Shown here piece after piece: positions 45,271 through 53,458 of a stretch of 64,000 nt of DNA. This DNA is from Neoalteromonas flava (GTDB lineage Bacteria; Pseudomonadota; Gammaproteobacteria; Enterobacterales; Alteromonadaceae): positions 62,001-126,000 of the forward strand of contig NZ_PEAX01000001.1 of the NCBI RefSeq assembly GCF_002807685.1, read 5' to 3'. The first letter of the stretch is position 1. Each line of letters opens with the position of its first letter. A program made the translations under genes and the position numbers. The notes under the pieces are model-generated. The model saw nothing but the letters and a program-made list of their open reading frames with translations. It did no database searches and was not told the origin of the DNA.

Positions 45271-48057
45271 ATGACAGCAGCATGCAGGTACGCAGTGACA
45301 ACACAAGCAATTGTTTCATCTAGCCGGGTTCTGGCGAATGGTACTGAGGTCATCTGGATCCAAGGTGCTGACGCTGAAAAGTCAGCTATTGCGGTTAGTT
45401 TCCGGTGTGGCCATTTTTATGACGATAAGGATTGCCCTGGTCTCGCTCACCTGTTAGAACACATGTTGTTTATGGGCTCACAAAATTTCCCCGACGCAAA
45501 TACAGTGTTGCAATCAATTGAATTGCTAGGGGGTCAGTTAAACGCCCACACGGGCACCGAATTTATGACTCTGCACAGCCGCTTTTCAGCGTCGGAGATA
45601 ACACAAGTCGTCCACTTGTTAAGTGCAATGCTAAGCGCCCCTCTATTCCGTATACCCGACATTGAGCAAGAAATCGCGACCATTGATGCAGAGTACCAAT
45701 ATAAACGTAAAGATGATCTGCGCAGGCTATATCAAGTACACAAAGAAACCTGCAATCCTGATCATCCGTTTAGTCAGTTTTCCGTCGGCAACGCCGATAT
45801 ATTCCGGCAGTTTAGCAGCACTGAGTTACAACAACGACTACACCGATTGCACCAACGTCAATTTCGACCATCGCAATGTAAAATAGCCGTGATAAGTGCT
45901 GCCTCGCCATTTACTGCCCTTGAGCAGCTCAATATTGGGCCACCCGAAAATGTTGACGTATCGTCTTTAGTATTGAATTTACCTACGCTTTATCGCCCCG
46001 CGCAGAAACAAGTGCTAATCGCGGTGCAGTCCTTGTCAGAAGCACATCGTTTGATCATCACCTATACCCTCGGCGAGCTATCTGCAAATGATATTGAAGC
46101 GCTGGGCCTAATAAGTCATTTGCTTGGCGATGAAGGCCCGGGGAGTTTGTTGGCGCTGTTAAAGTTTCATGACTGGGTCATTTCACTTAGCGCAGGAGGA
46201 GGCATTGAAGGCGCTAACTTTAAGGACTTCAATATTAGTTTGCAGCTCACTAGCCAAGGTGCTGAGCATATTGACGATATCGTGCATAGCGTAGTGCACT
46301 ACCTAGAACTACTCCGTCAAACCGATACATTGGAGTGGCGTATCCAAGAGAAACGCCAGTTGTCATTATTAATGGCAGCAACCCAGTCGGTCACGGCAGA
46401 TACTGAACTTTGCAGCCTGCTAGCGGAAGGGTTGTTCCGCTTCTCGTCCGCGACATTAATGCAACTACAATTCAGTAGTGCCGATTATAGTGTGACTCAT
46501 GTTGTCTCCTTACTCGACCAGTTTAGTCTGAATAATTTGCGGATCAAACTCATCAGTCACACGGTAGCGGGTGATCAAATTGCTCGCTGGTATAAAACCC
46601 CCTATCGGGTTACCCCTCTGTTACCACAGCAACTTGAGCAATGGTCAAAAACAGACAATCCAATTATAGACTTATCCAGCCTGCGCCTACCGGATCCTAA
46701 CCCATTCATCGCAACAACCACTGAACGCCGCAAAAAATCGGGGCTTCCAACGCTGCCAGAAGAAGTATTTAGCGCACAAAATTGTGAGTTGTGGGCTGCG
46801 ACGGATCCAAATGACGATGGCGCTAAAGCAGACGCGTACATATCCTTAGAAAGCCCGGCGAATGCACAAGGTGTGGAGATGTTGGCTGCCAAACGTTTGT
46901 GGCTTGGGTGTCTAAATGATCGCTTACAACAACGCTATTACGCAGCTGAAGTGGCTGGGCTTAGCTATCGCCTGTATGGACATCAAGGCGGCTTAAGTGT
47001 CCACACTACGGGGTTTGCTTTCAAACAAAAAAACCTTATCTTGACTCTGTTCGAAGAACTCTATGAGCATCATGATTTCCATGCGAGTTTTGCGCGCATA
47101 AAATCGCAGCAGCAGCAAAGTTTGCGCAATAACCTATTGAACAAACCCATTAACCGGTTGTTCACTCGGTTAGGTGTGCTTATGCAGCGCCATAGCCATG
47201 CTCCTAACGACGTTCTAAGTGCGATGCAAAATCTATCATTAGAGCAAGTGGAAAGTGCGTGGCAGGCATTATTGAAACAATGTTATTTGCAAGGTTTCAT
47301 GCATGGCGGTTGGCGGGTGGAAGACATTCACACAGTGGGTGAAACCCTCGCTCGGTACAGTGCGTCCGACGACAACATCTCCATACTTAGCCGCGATGTC
47401 GCCAAACTGACTCCGGCTAAGACTTACTATCAAGAACTTGATGACTGTCATGACGATGCCGCAGCACTGCTTTTTTTACAAGCGCCCAGTGATAGCATCC
47501 ATGACACCGCTTTAACCATGTTGTTAGAACAGCTGCTGGCAACCCCCTTTTTCGACTCTTTACGCACCCAAAAACAACTGGGCTACTTGGTAGGTAGTGG
47601 TTTTGTCACCCATAATAGTCACCCAGGCATGGTCTTTTACGTGCAATCACCAACGCACGATGCGAATACATTAGTCAATGAAATCACTCACTTTTTAATT
47701 CAGCAAATTAACAATATTGACTACTATCAGCGCTATTTTCCGCAAATCCGCAGTAACCTTATCCGCCAACTATTAAGCCCTGATCTAAGCAGCAGTGCCA
47801 GAGCTCAGCGGCTTTGGGTTGCCTTAGGAACAGGTACACCCAACTTTAATCGAAATGCCGCGATTGCCAATTCCATTCAGCAATTATCCTTTGACCAATT
47901 AGTGACTCATGCAAAGGCTCTTCAACAACGCGAATTATTTGGTGAAATGGTACTTTATAGCACCGGCAAATGGTCAATCGAGGCTCAGTTTGCTAAACGG
48001 AGTAATACCGTAGCAATAAACGACATCGAAGCATTTAAAGCCCAGATCAATTACTGA
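45271..48057 (+). CDS. M16-family zinc metalloprotease (insulinase/pitrilysin type)
   Basis: A 928-residue protein of four M16 domains. The inverted zinc motif HLLEH is at residues 60-64, with the third ligand Glu downstream in the IDAEYQYKR segment, and GGQLNAHTGTEFMTLH is conserved. It resembles E. coli PtrA (962 residues) but shows no signal peptide, so it may be cytoplasmic. A TTGTAA-16-TATGCT promoter ends six bases before the ATG, which would give an almost leaderless mRNA. GTG at 45295 with AGG six bases upstream is an alternative start. Divergent from sixA. Confidence 0.92.
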   Translation: MTAACRYAVTTQAIVSSSRVLANGTEVIWIQGADAEKSAIAVSFRCGHFYDDKDCPGLAHLLEHMLFMGSQNFPDANTVLQSIELLGGQLNAHTGTEFMTLHSRFSASEITQVVHLLSAMLSAPLFRIPDIEQEIATIDAEYQYKRKDDLRRLYQVHKETCNPDHPFSQFSVGNADIFRQFSSTELQQRLHRLHQRQFRPSQCKIAVISAASPFTALEQLNIGPPENVDVSSLVLNLPTLYRPAQKQVLIAVQSLSEAHRLIITYTLGELSANDIEALGLISHLLGDEGPGSLLALLKFHDWVISLSAGGGIEGANFKDFNISLQLTSQGAEHIDDIVHSVVHYLELLRQTDTLEWRIQEKRQLSLLMAATQSVTADTELCSLLAEGLFRFSSATLMQLQFSSADYSVTHVVSLLDQFSLNNLRIKLISHTVAGDQIARWYKTPYRVTPLLPQQLEQWSKTDNPIIDLSSLRLPDPNPFIATTTERRKKSGLPTLPEEVFSAQNCELWAATDPNDDGAKADAYISLESPANAQGVEMLAAKRLWLGCLNDRLQQRYYAAEVAGLSYRLYGHQGGLSVHTTGFAFKQKNLILTLFEELYEHHDFHASFARIKSQQQQSLRNNLLNKPINRLFTRLGVLMQRHSHAPNDVLSAMQNLSLEQVESAWQALLKQCYLQGFMHGGWRVEDIHTVGETLARYSASDDNISILSRDVAKLTPAKTYYQELDDCHDDAAALLFLQAPSDSIHDTALTMLLEQLLATPFFDSLRTQKQLGYLVGSGFVTHNSHPGMVFYVQSPTHDANTLVNEITHFLIQQINNIDYYQRYFPQIRSNLIRQLLSPDLSSSARAQRLWVALGTGTPNFNRNAAIANSIQQLSFDQLVTHAKALQQRELFGEMVLYSTGKWSIEAQFAKRSNTVAINDIEAFKAQINY

Positions 48058-48211
48058 ACAAATTCATCTGTTTATGGATTAAGCAAAGTCTGCGTTTATA
48101 CAAGAAATTACTTGTAGATTTTGGCCTCTCTTGGCATATTTAACCTTGAGTACGTATTTCCCAGTTTTTTTACAATAATTATAAGGCAGCTTCAGTTGTC
48201 AAAGGCGTTTA

Positions 48212-51200
48212 GTGCAAAAACATAGCACCTCAACATTATGGCTCGTACAAACCATCCTTACTGTCTTCTTCTGGACCGTGAGCACTGCGTCTTTTGCACA
48301 AAATTTTAAGCCTGCTTTTGTCGGCACTGATATGCAAAGTGCTTCAGTTGAGAGCATTACCGAAGACGCTCACGGCTTTATTTGGTCTCTCAGCTCAAAA
48401 GGGCTGACGCGCTTTGACGGATACAAACTCACGCTGTTTGAACATGTTCCGGACAATCCAAATTCGTTACAAAATGGTGTTATCGAAGCCTTAGTAGCAG
48501 ACCAATTGGGACGCATTTGGATCGCCGGTAGTCAAGGTCTGGCGCGCTATGATGAGCGAACCGAGCGGTTTGTTCGCTACACCGCGCAAAACTCTGCACT
48601 GCTAAGCGCTGATATCAGTGCCCTAGCACTTGGCCTAAATGGCACAATATTAATTGCTGATAGTGACGGGCTTTACCGCTACAACGTTAGCGACGACTCT
48701 CTGCAACGGTTAGACGTTAAAAACATCCCTCCTGCGCAAATCAACTTTATTCATGAAGACAGTGAAAAAATTTGGCTAAGCACCAAAGAACAAGGCAGCT
48801 ACGCATTAGATAAAACGACCATGACGGTGTTTGATTTAAATGACGTTAACCCATGGAATATAAAGTTTTATCAATCCTCTATCTACGCTGTGCAACACTA
48901 TGATGGTAGTGATTGGGTTGGCACATTTGAGGGGCTATTTGAGATTCTGTCCGATGGTAGTGTTAGAAATGTTCTCTCACAAGACTTAGGTACCATCGAA
49001 GTTAGAGATATCCATATTGTTGAAAATGCAATGTGGTTAACTACCAGCAGCGGTATTCTAACTATGGGAGCCGATCGGGTTATTAAGCAGCGCCTCATAA
49101 ACCCAGTTGATATCAACAGTCGCAGCAACTACTTAATGTCAATGCATGTAGATAACAACGGGGTCAAATGGGTCGGTACGTTTAACGGCGTCTTCCGCGA
49201 GTTACCCTATAACCGAGAAGCTCCGACACTAATTTCTAGCGTACATGTTGACACGCGTGAAACTAAAGTTGGCGAAATTTGGTCTGTCAAACAAAGCAGT
49301 AATGCTGATATTTGGTTTATCAGCTCGCCGGACAAAGTTATCCGCATGACTGGCACAGATGGTCCTAGCGTAGTGTTCGATAACCTTGCCAAGAGCCCAA
49401 TTTGGGATTTAGTGTTGGGACGAAACAATCAACTCTGGCTTGCATCGTCGAACGGTGTATTTCAGTTTTCGATTACCGCAGACGGACAATTAGAACAGCT
49501 CAATCACTTATACCCTGGCAGTCTCATCGATAAACTTTACGCTAGTGAGCAAGCATTATGGTTTTGGCATGACAATTACGACTTGGTACGCGTCGATTTA
49601 TTTACCGGTGAATTAAAAACCATCGATGCACCGAGTATGATAACCACAGCGATGCCAGTGGGTGAGGACGCGCTGGGAAGGATTTGGCTCAACTCCAACA
49701 TGGGAACGGTAATTTACGAAACCAATACTTCATTGTTTGAAGCCCCGTTCCATGCCAATGCCAATCATCCGCTTCATTCCGAAGAGTTGCGCTACTTCTA
49801 CGCATATGCTGGGCATTATTACGTCGTTTCCGCGACGCAAGGGATATTTAAACTAGCGAAAGCCGATTTGTCTGTGGTTGATCACTTGCCAGGCAATGTT
49901 AGTGAGGTCATGTCAGCAATCGGGCTCGATGATGCACTCTGGTATTCAGGTATTAAGGCGATCCACGAGGTCAATTTACCTCAACTTGAGCACGGACTGT
50001 CACTTACCTCTCAGCTGTTTGGCAACAATGAACATTATGACGGTTCAATCAGCAAGGGGATTGATGGAGCGATTTATTTTGGTGGCGAAAAAGGGATCAC
50101 GCGCATTTATCCCTCTTATTTGCTGCAGCCCACTATCAACCTAGGTATTGCTGAAATTCCGCAGTTGCTCAGCCTAAAAGTATTTAATACTGCCATTGAA
50201 GCCAACGATAAGACCGATGCAATCTTGCAAAAGCCTATCTACCTGTCTGATCAGATTAAACTAGAGCACAATGAAAAATTCAGTATTGAGTACGGGGTTA
50301 TTAATCCAATCGATATCGAACAAACGCATTATCGCCATCGTTTAGTTGGCTTTGACGATGGCTGGATCTACAACGAAACAAACCGAGTTGAAGGTTATAG
50401 TCGAGTCCCCTTTGGCAACTATCGTTTTGAAGTTCAAGCTAAAGTGTATGACTCTGAATGGTCACAAAGTCGTACCTTAGATATCACTATTGCCCCGCCA
50501 ATATGGTTGCACCGACACGCCATTGTATTTTATGCATTCTTTATAGTCCTGATTACCATTTATCTGGTACGCCAATATCAGTCGAGAAAAGCTTCTCAGT
50601 TAGCCATTCGCGAGAGTGAAGAGCGCTTGAAGTTAACTTTATGGAGCAGTGGCGATGAGTTGTGGGATTGGGACATCTATGGTGGTCAAGTCCACCGCTC
50701 CAATACATGGGGTACACTCGATTTCCCACAAGACGATATGCGTACATCCAGCGCCTATGAAGCTAACATCCATAGCAACGATATTGAGCGAGTTAAGGAC
50801 GCATTACAGCAACATCTCGACGGTAAAACTGACTTTTTTGAAGTAGCCTATCGCGCAAAAACCTTTAAGGGCGAGTGGATTTGGTTACTTGATCGCGGCA
50901 AGGTGGTCAAGCGAGACCAGCACAACAACGCCCTGCGCATGACGGGTACGTTGAAAAACATTCAACATCTCAAGCAAGCAGAAGAACAGCTTTATTTGTT
51001 TAAACGCTCCATTGAAAATATCTCTGAAGGTGTATTTATCACTAACACTGAGTTTCGTTTCGTGTCGGTAAATAATGCCTACTGCAAATATACCGGCGAA
51101 ACGCGGGAAAAAGCACTCGCGAGTTATTTGTTTTTCCATCAGTATCCTGATGCATTCACCGATGAGATCAAAAAGGCCCTGCGCCAAAAAGGCAACTGGT

Positions 51201-52663
51201 CGGGTGAAGTTGAATCCATTCGTGCTAATGGCGAACGTTTTGAAATGGAACTGAATATTGACGCGGTCGTGGGTGATGACGACAAAACCAGTCATTATGT
51301 TGGCGTATTCTCGGACATTACCTCACGGAAAAATACGGAAAAAGAACTACTTAAACTAGCCAACGTTGACCCACTTACAGACCTACCCAACCGCTCTTTC
51401 TTCCAGGCCAGCCACCATAACCTGGTACGCAAGAACGTACCTCACACGCTGATTTGCTTGGATATGGATAATTTTAAGAAAATCAATGATTCGCTTGGTC
51501 ATCAAACTGGCGATATCCTGATTAAGCAAATCGCCCGTCGGGTGCAACGGATCACCGGGTCATCGGCAACCTGTTACCGCTTGGGCGGCGATGAATTTAG
51601 CCTACTCATAGAAAACAAAGAAGATGTGCATACTGTTACACACTTTGCGCAAAGCATTCTTGACTCGTTGTCGCGCCCTTTTGTGATCAACAAGCAAGAG
51701 TTTGTACTCAGTGCCAGTTTGGGCATCGCGTTTTTCCCTGAAGATGGTCGCTCGCCCCAGGAATTGCTCAAGAATGCAGATACCGCGATGTATTTCGCTA
51801 AAAATGGGGGTGGGAACAGTTATCAGTTTTTCAGTGGTGAGATGAATCAAAACGCCGTGCGTCAGCTACAAATTGAAAACCTTATCAGACAGGGGCTGCG
51901 TGACAACTTATTCACTGTTTTTTATCAGCCTAAAGTAGATATCGCGTCAGGTAAACTGGTGAGCATGGAAGCGCTGGTGCGCTTTGAGCATCCGCAAAAA
52001 GGCATTGTCTCGCCCAATCAGTTTATCCCCCTAGCTGAGCAAACCGGTCAAATTGTAGAAATTGGCGAGCAGGTTTTACGTAAAGCCTGTGAAGATACCA
52101 AGCGCTGGGTAAACGAAGGGCTCTTTACAGGGCGAGTTGCGGTCAATATCTCGGCCAAGCAGTTTGAATTGCCTGACCTTGATGACCGGATAGAGCATAT
52201 TCTCCGTCAAGTAGGATTGTCACCCTTGCATTTGGAATGTGAACTAACTGAAGGCACCTTGATGGAAAACCCTGAGCAGGGCCTTAAACTAATGCAACGG
52301 CTACGTGAGAAAGGTATTCACCTCGCGTTGGATGATTTTGGTACTGGGTACTCCTCATTGGCATACCTGAAGCGCTTCCCGCTTAACACGCTTAAAATTG
52401 ATAAAGCCTTTATTGACGATATCGCGGAAAGCAGTGTCGATAGACATATGGCGGCGGCGATTATCAATATTGCCCACAATCTTGGACTGAAGGTAGTTGC
52501 TGAAGGTGTCGAACAAGAGAAACAACTGTCAATTTTACGTCGCTATGATTGTGAGATGCTGCAGGGCTACTTATACAGCAAACCATTAAGCGCAGAGAAG
52601 TTTGAAAAATTACTCCGAGAAAACCAAAAACTTCACCAGCTCATTGGCCAGAGTAAGGTTTAG
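48212..52663 (+). CDS. Giant sensor: propeller, PAS, GGDEF and EAL domains
   Basis: A 1,483-residue membrane protein for c-di-GMP turnover. The signal peptide ends near SFA-QN. About 700 periplasmic residues form a two-component-regulator propeller (repeated ITEDAHGFIWSLSSKGLTRFDG- and WLASSNGVFQF-type blades). A Y_Y_Y domain (about 680-760) and one membrane helix (IVFYAFFIVLITIYLV) follow. The cytoplasmic part has two PAS domains, GGDEF (RLGGDEFSLLI) and EAL (SMEALVRFEHP, DDFGTGYSSLAYL, ECELTEG). Both enzyme motifs are intact. Start GTG 48212 with AAAGG seven bases upstream. Related propeller sensors often respond to polysaccharide fragments, which is only an inference here. Confidence 0.93.
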   Translation: MQKHSTSTLWLVQTILTVFFWTVSTASFAQNFKPAFVGTDMQSASVESITEDAHGFIWSLSSKGLTRFDGYKLTLFEHVPDNPNSLQNGVIEALVADQLGRIWIAGSQGLARYDERTERFVRYTAQNSALLSADISALALGLNGTILIADSDGLYRYNVSDDSLQRLDVKNIPPAQINFIHEDSEKIWLSTKEQGSYALDKTTMTVFDLNDVNPWNIKFYQSSIYAVQHYDGSDWVGTFEGLFEILSDGSVRNVLSQDLGTIEVRDIHIVENAMWLTTSSGILTMGADRVIKQRLINPVDINSRSNYLMSMHVDNNGVKWVGTFNGVFRELPYNREAPTLISSVHVDTRETKVGEIWSVKQSSNADIWFISSPDKVIRMTGTDGPSVVFDNLAKSPIWDLVLGRNNQLWLASSNGVFQFSITADGQLEQLNHLYPGSLIDKLYASEQALWFWHDNYDLVRVDLFTGELKTIDAPSMITTAMPVGEDALGRIWLNSNMGTVIYETNTSLFEAPFHANANHPLHSEELRYFYAYAGHYYVVSATQGIFKLAKADLSVVDHLPGNVSEVMSAIGLDDALWYSGIKAIHEVNLPQLEHGLSLTSQLFGNNEHYDGSISKGIDGAIYFGGEKGITRIYPSYLLQPTINLGIAEIPQLLSLKVFNTAIEANDKTDAILQKPIYLSDQIKLEHNEKFSIEYGVINPIDIEQTHYRHRLVGFDDGWIYNETNRVEGYSRVPFGNYRFEVQAKVYDSEWSQSRTLDITIAPPIWLHRHAIVFYAFFIVLITIYLVRQYQSRKASQLAIRESEERLKLTLWSSGDELWDWDIYGGQVHRSNTWGTLDFPQDDMRTSSAYEANIHSNDIERVKDALQQHLDGKTDFFEVAYRAKTFKGEWIWLLDRGKVVKRDQHNNALRMTGTLKNIQHLKQAEEQLYLFKRSIENISEGVFITNTEFRFVSVNNAYCKYTGETREKALASYLFFHQYPDAFTDEIKKALRQKGNWSGEVESIRANGERFEMELNIDAVVGDDDKTSHYVGVFSDITSRKNTEKELLKLANVDPLTDLPNRSFFQASHHNLVRKNVPHTLICLDMDNFKKINDSLGHQTGDILIKQIARRVQRITGSSATCYRLGGDEFSLLIENKEDVHTVTHFAQSILDSLSRPFVINKQEFVLSASLGIAFFPEDGRSPQELLKNADTAMYFAKNGGGNSYQFFSGEMNQNAVRQLQIENLIRQGLRDNLFTVFYQPKVDIASGKLVSMEALVRFEHPQKGIVSPNQFIPLAEQTGQIVEIGEQVLRKACEDTKRWVNEGLFTGRVAVNISAKQFELPDLDDRIEHILRQVGLSPLHLECELTEGTLMENPEQGLKLMQRLREKGIHLALDDFGTGYSSLAYLKRFPLNTLKIDKAFIDDIAESSVDRHMAAAIINIAHNLGLKVVAEGVEQEKQLSILRRYDCEMLQGYLYSKPLSAEKFEKLLRENQKLHQLIGQSKV

Positions 52664-52748
52664 GTAACTGTTTTTTAAAGCTTTATTAGTCAATGAGGCT
52701 AACTCATTTCCCTTCGTAGATATAACTATTCCCCTCGCCCATATCAAC

Positions 52749-52795
52749 TTGGCACACTTTTAGCTCTTATTCGGTAGCGCGCCATATAAATGGCG
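52749..52795 (+). promoter_or_regulatory. Sigma-54-like promoter and leader hairpin
   Basis: TTGGCAC-ACTTT-TAGCT at 52749-52765 matches the sigma-54 -24/-12 consensus TTGGCAC-N5-TTGCW with one mismatch, and the GG-GC spacing is correct. Transcription would start near 52776. A six-base hairpin CGCCAT-ATAA-ATGGCG (52780-52795) begins the leader. No activator-binding site was recognised upstream. Confidence 0.5.
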
Positions 52796-52835
52796 TGATA
52801 ACCAACAATTACGTAAGACTAAAAGGAGTCAAACC

Positions 52836-52994
52836 ATGTTGAAAGCGTTTGCAATAGCACTAGCGATGACCACTGCACAACCTGCTGTAGCTGCAGACAA
52901 CGACGGTGCCAAAGCGCCAACGGTGAGTAAGTCTATTGTTGTAGTAGAAAAGCCAATGGGCAAAAAGCGCCCACGAAACACACGTTTCGATTAA
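52836..52994 (+). CDS. Small secreted basic peptide (52 residues)
   Basis: The frame MLKAFAIALAMTTAQPAVAA-DNDGAKAP begins a 52-residue protein with a clear signal peptide (AVA-A cleavage near residue 19-20). A mature part of about 32 residues follows, ending in the basic stretch KKRPRNTRFD. AAAGGAG stands seven bases before the ATG, and a strong terminator follows at 53038-53061, so this is a complete one-gene unit. No known family was recognised. A sigma-54-like promoter precedes it. An antimicrobial, metal-binding or signalling role cannot be told apart from sequence. Confidence 0.75.
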   Translation: MLKAFAIALAMTTAQPAVAADNDGAKAPTVSKSIVVVEKPMGKKRPRNTRFD

Positions 52995-53037
52995 TCTTGG
53001 CTATGAAGGAAGAATTATTTCTAGGAAAGAACTTTGG

Positions 53038-53061
53038 AGAGAGGCTTTGCCTCTCTTTTTT
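53038..53061 (+). terminator. Terminator of the secreted-peptide gene
   Basis: AGAGAGGC-TTT-GCCTCTCT followed by six T on the plus strand, 43 bases after the stop codon. Confidence 0.85.
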
Positions 53062-53084
53062 CAATTTGGCAGAAACATGCCGGT

Positions 53085-53285
53085 TTAAGCCAACAGTCTT
53101 GCGTTACCAAATCCGACTGCGCGCCTCCAAGCAACATGCTTTGAAATACTAAACATTGGTAAGGCAAATGGACCTAACACCAAACCTACAAAGGCCCAAG
53201 CTTTGGCATTAAGGCCAGACTTAAAGGCGTTAACATAGTAAAACAGTGAACTTAGCGCTGACAACAACAACAATACAACTACCAT
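53085..53285 (-). CDS. Small two-helix membrane protein
   Basis: A 66-residue protein with two hydrophobic helices (VVVLLLLSALSSLFYYV and AWAFVGLVLGPFALPMF) joined by a short polar loop, with a basic C-terminus. The start is ATG 53283-53285 with GAGG at good spacing. It is followed on the other strand by the terminator of the secreted-peptide gene and preceded by the bidirectional terminator at 53395. The GLVLGPFALPMF segment looks like a conserved family motif, but I cannot name the family and the function is unknown. Confidence 0.7.
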   Translation of the reverse strand: MVVVLLLLSALSSLFYYVNAFKSGLNAKAWAFVGLVLGPFALPMFSISKHVAWRRAVGFGNARLLA

Positions 53286-53394
53286 TACGACCTCATTTTA
53301 ATCACGCTGCGTGAGCTAACATTCACCTCACAAAAATCGGTCGAATTATACCCAAAAACATTGCCTCTAACATGCTTTTTTAAGCCTTTAAACT

Positions 53395-53421
53395 AAAAAA
53401 CCGGGCTAAACCCGGTTTTTT
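53395..53421. terminator. Bidirectional terminator after fadIJ
   Basis: AAAAAACCGGG-CTAAA-CCCGGTTTTTT has T tracts on both strands. On the minus strand it ends the fadIJ transcript about 38 bases after the stop. Confidence 0.85.
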
Positions 53422-53458
53422 AACACTTTATTAACAGGGGTGACGCCCCCGTTTAACA

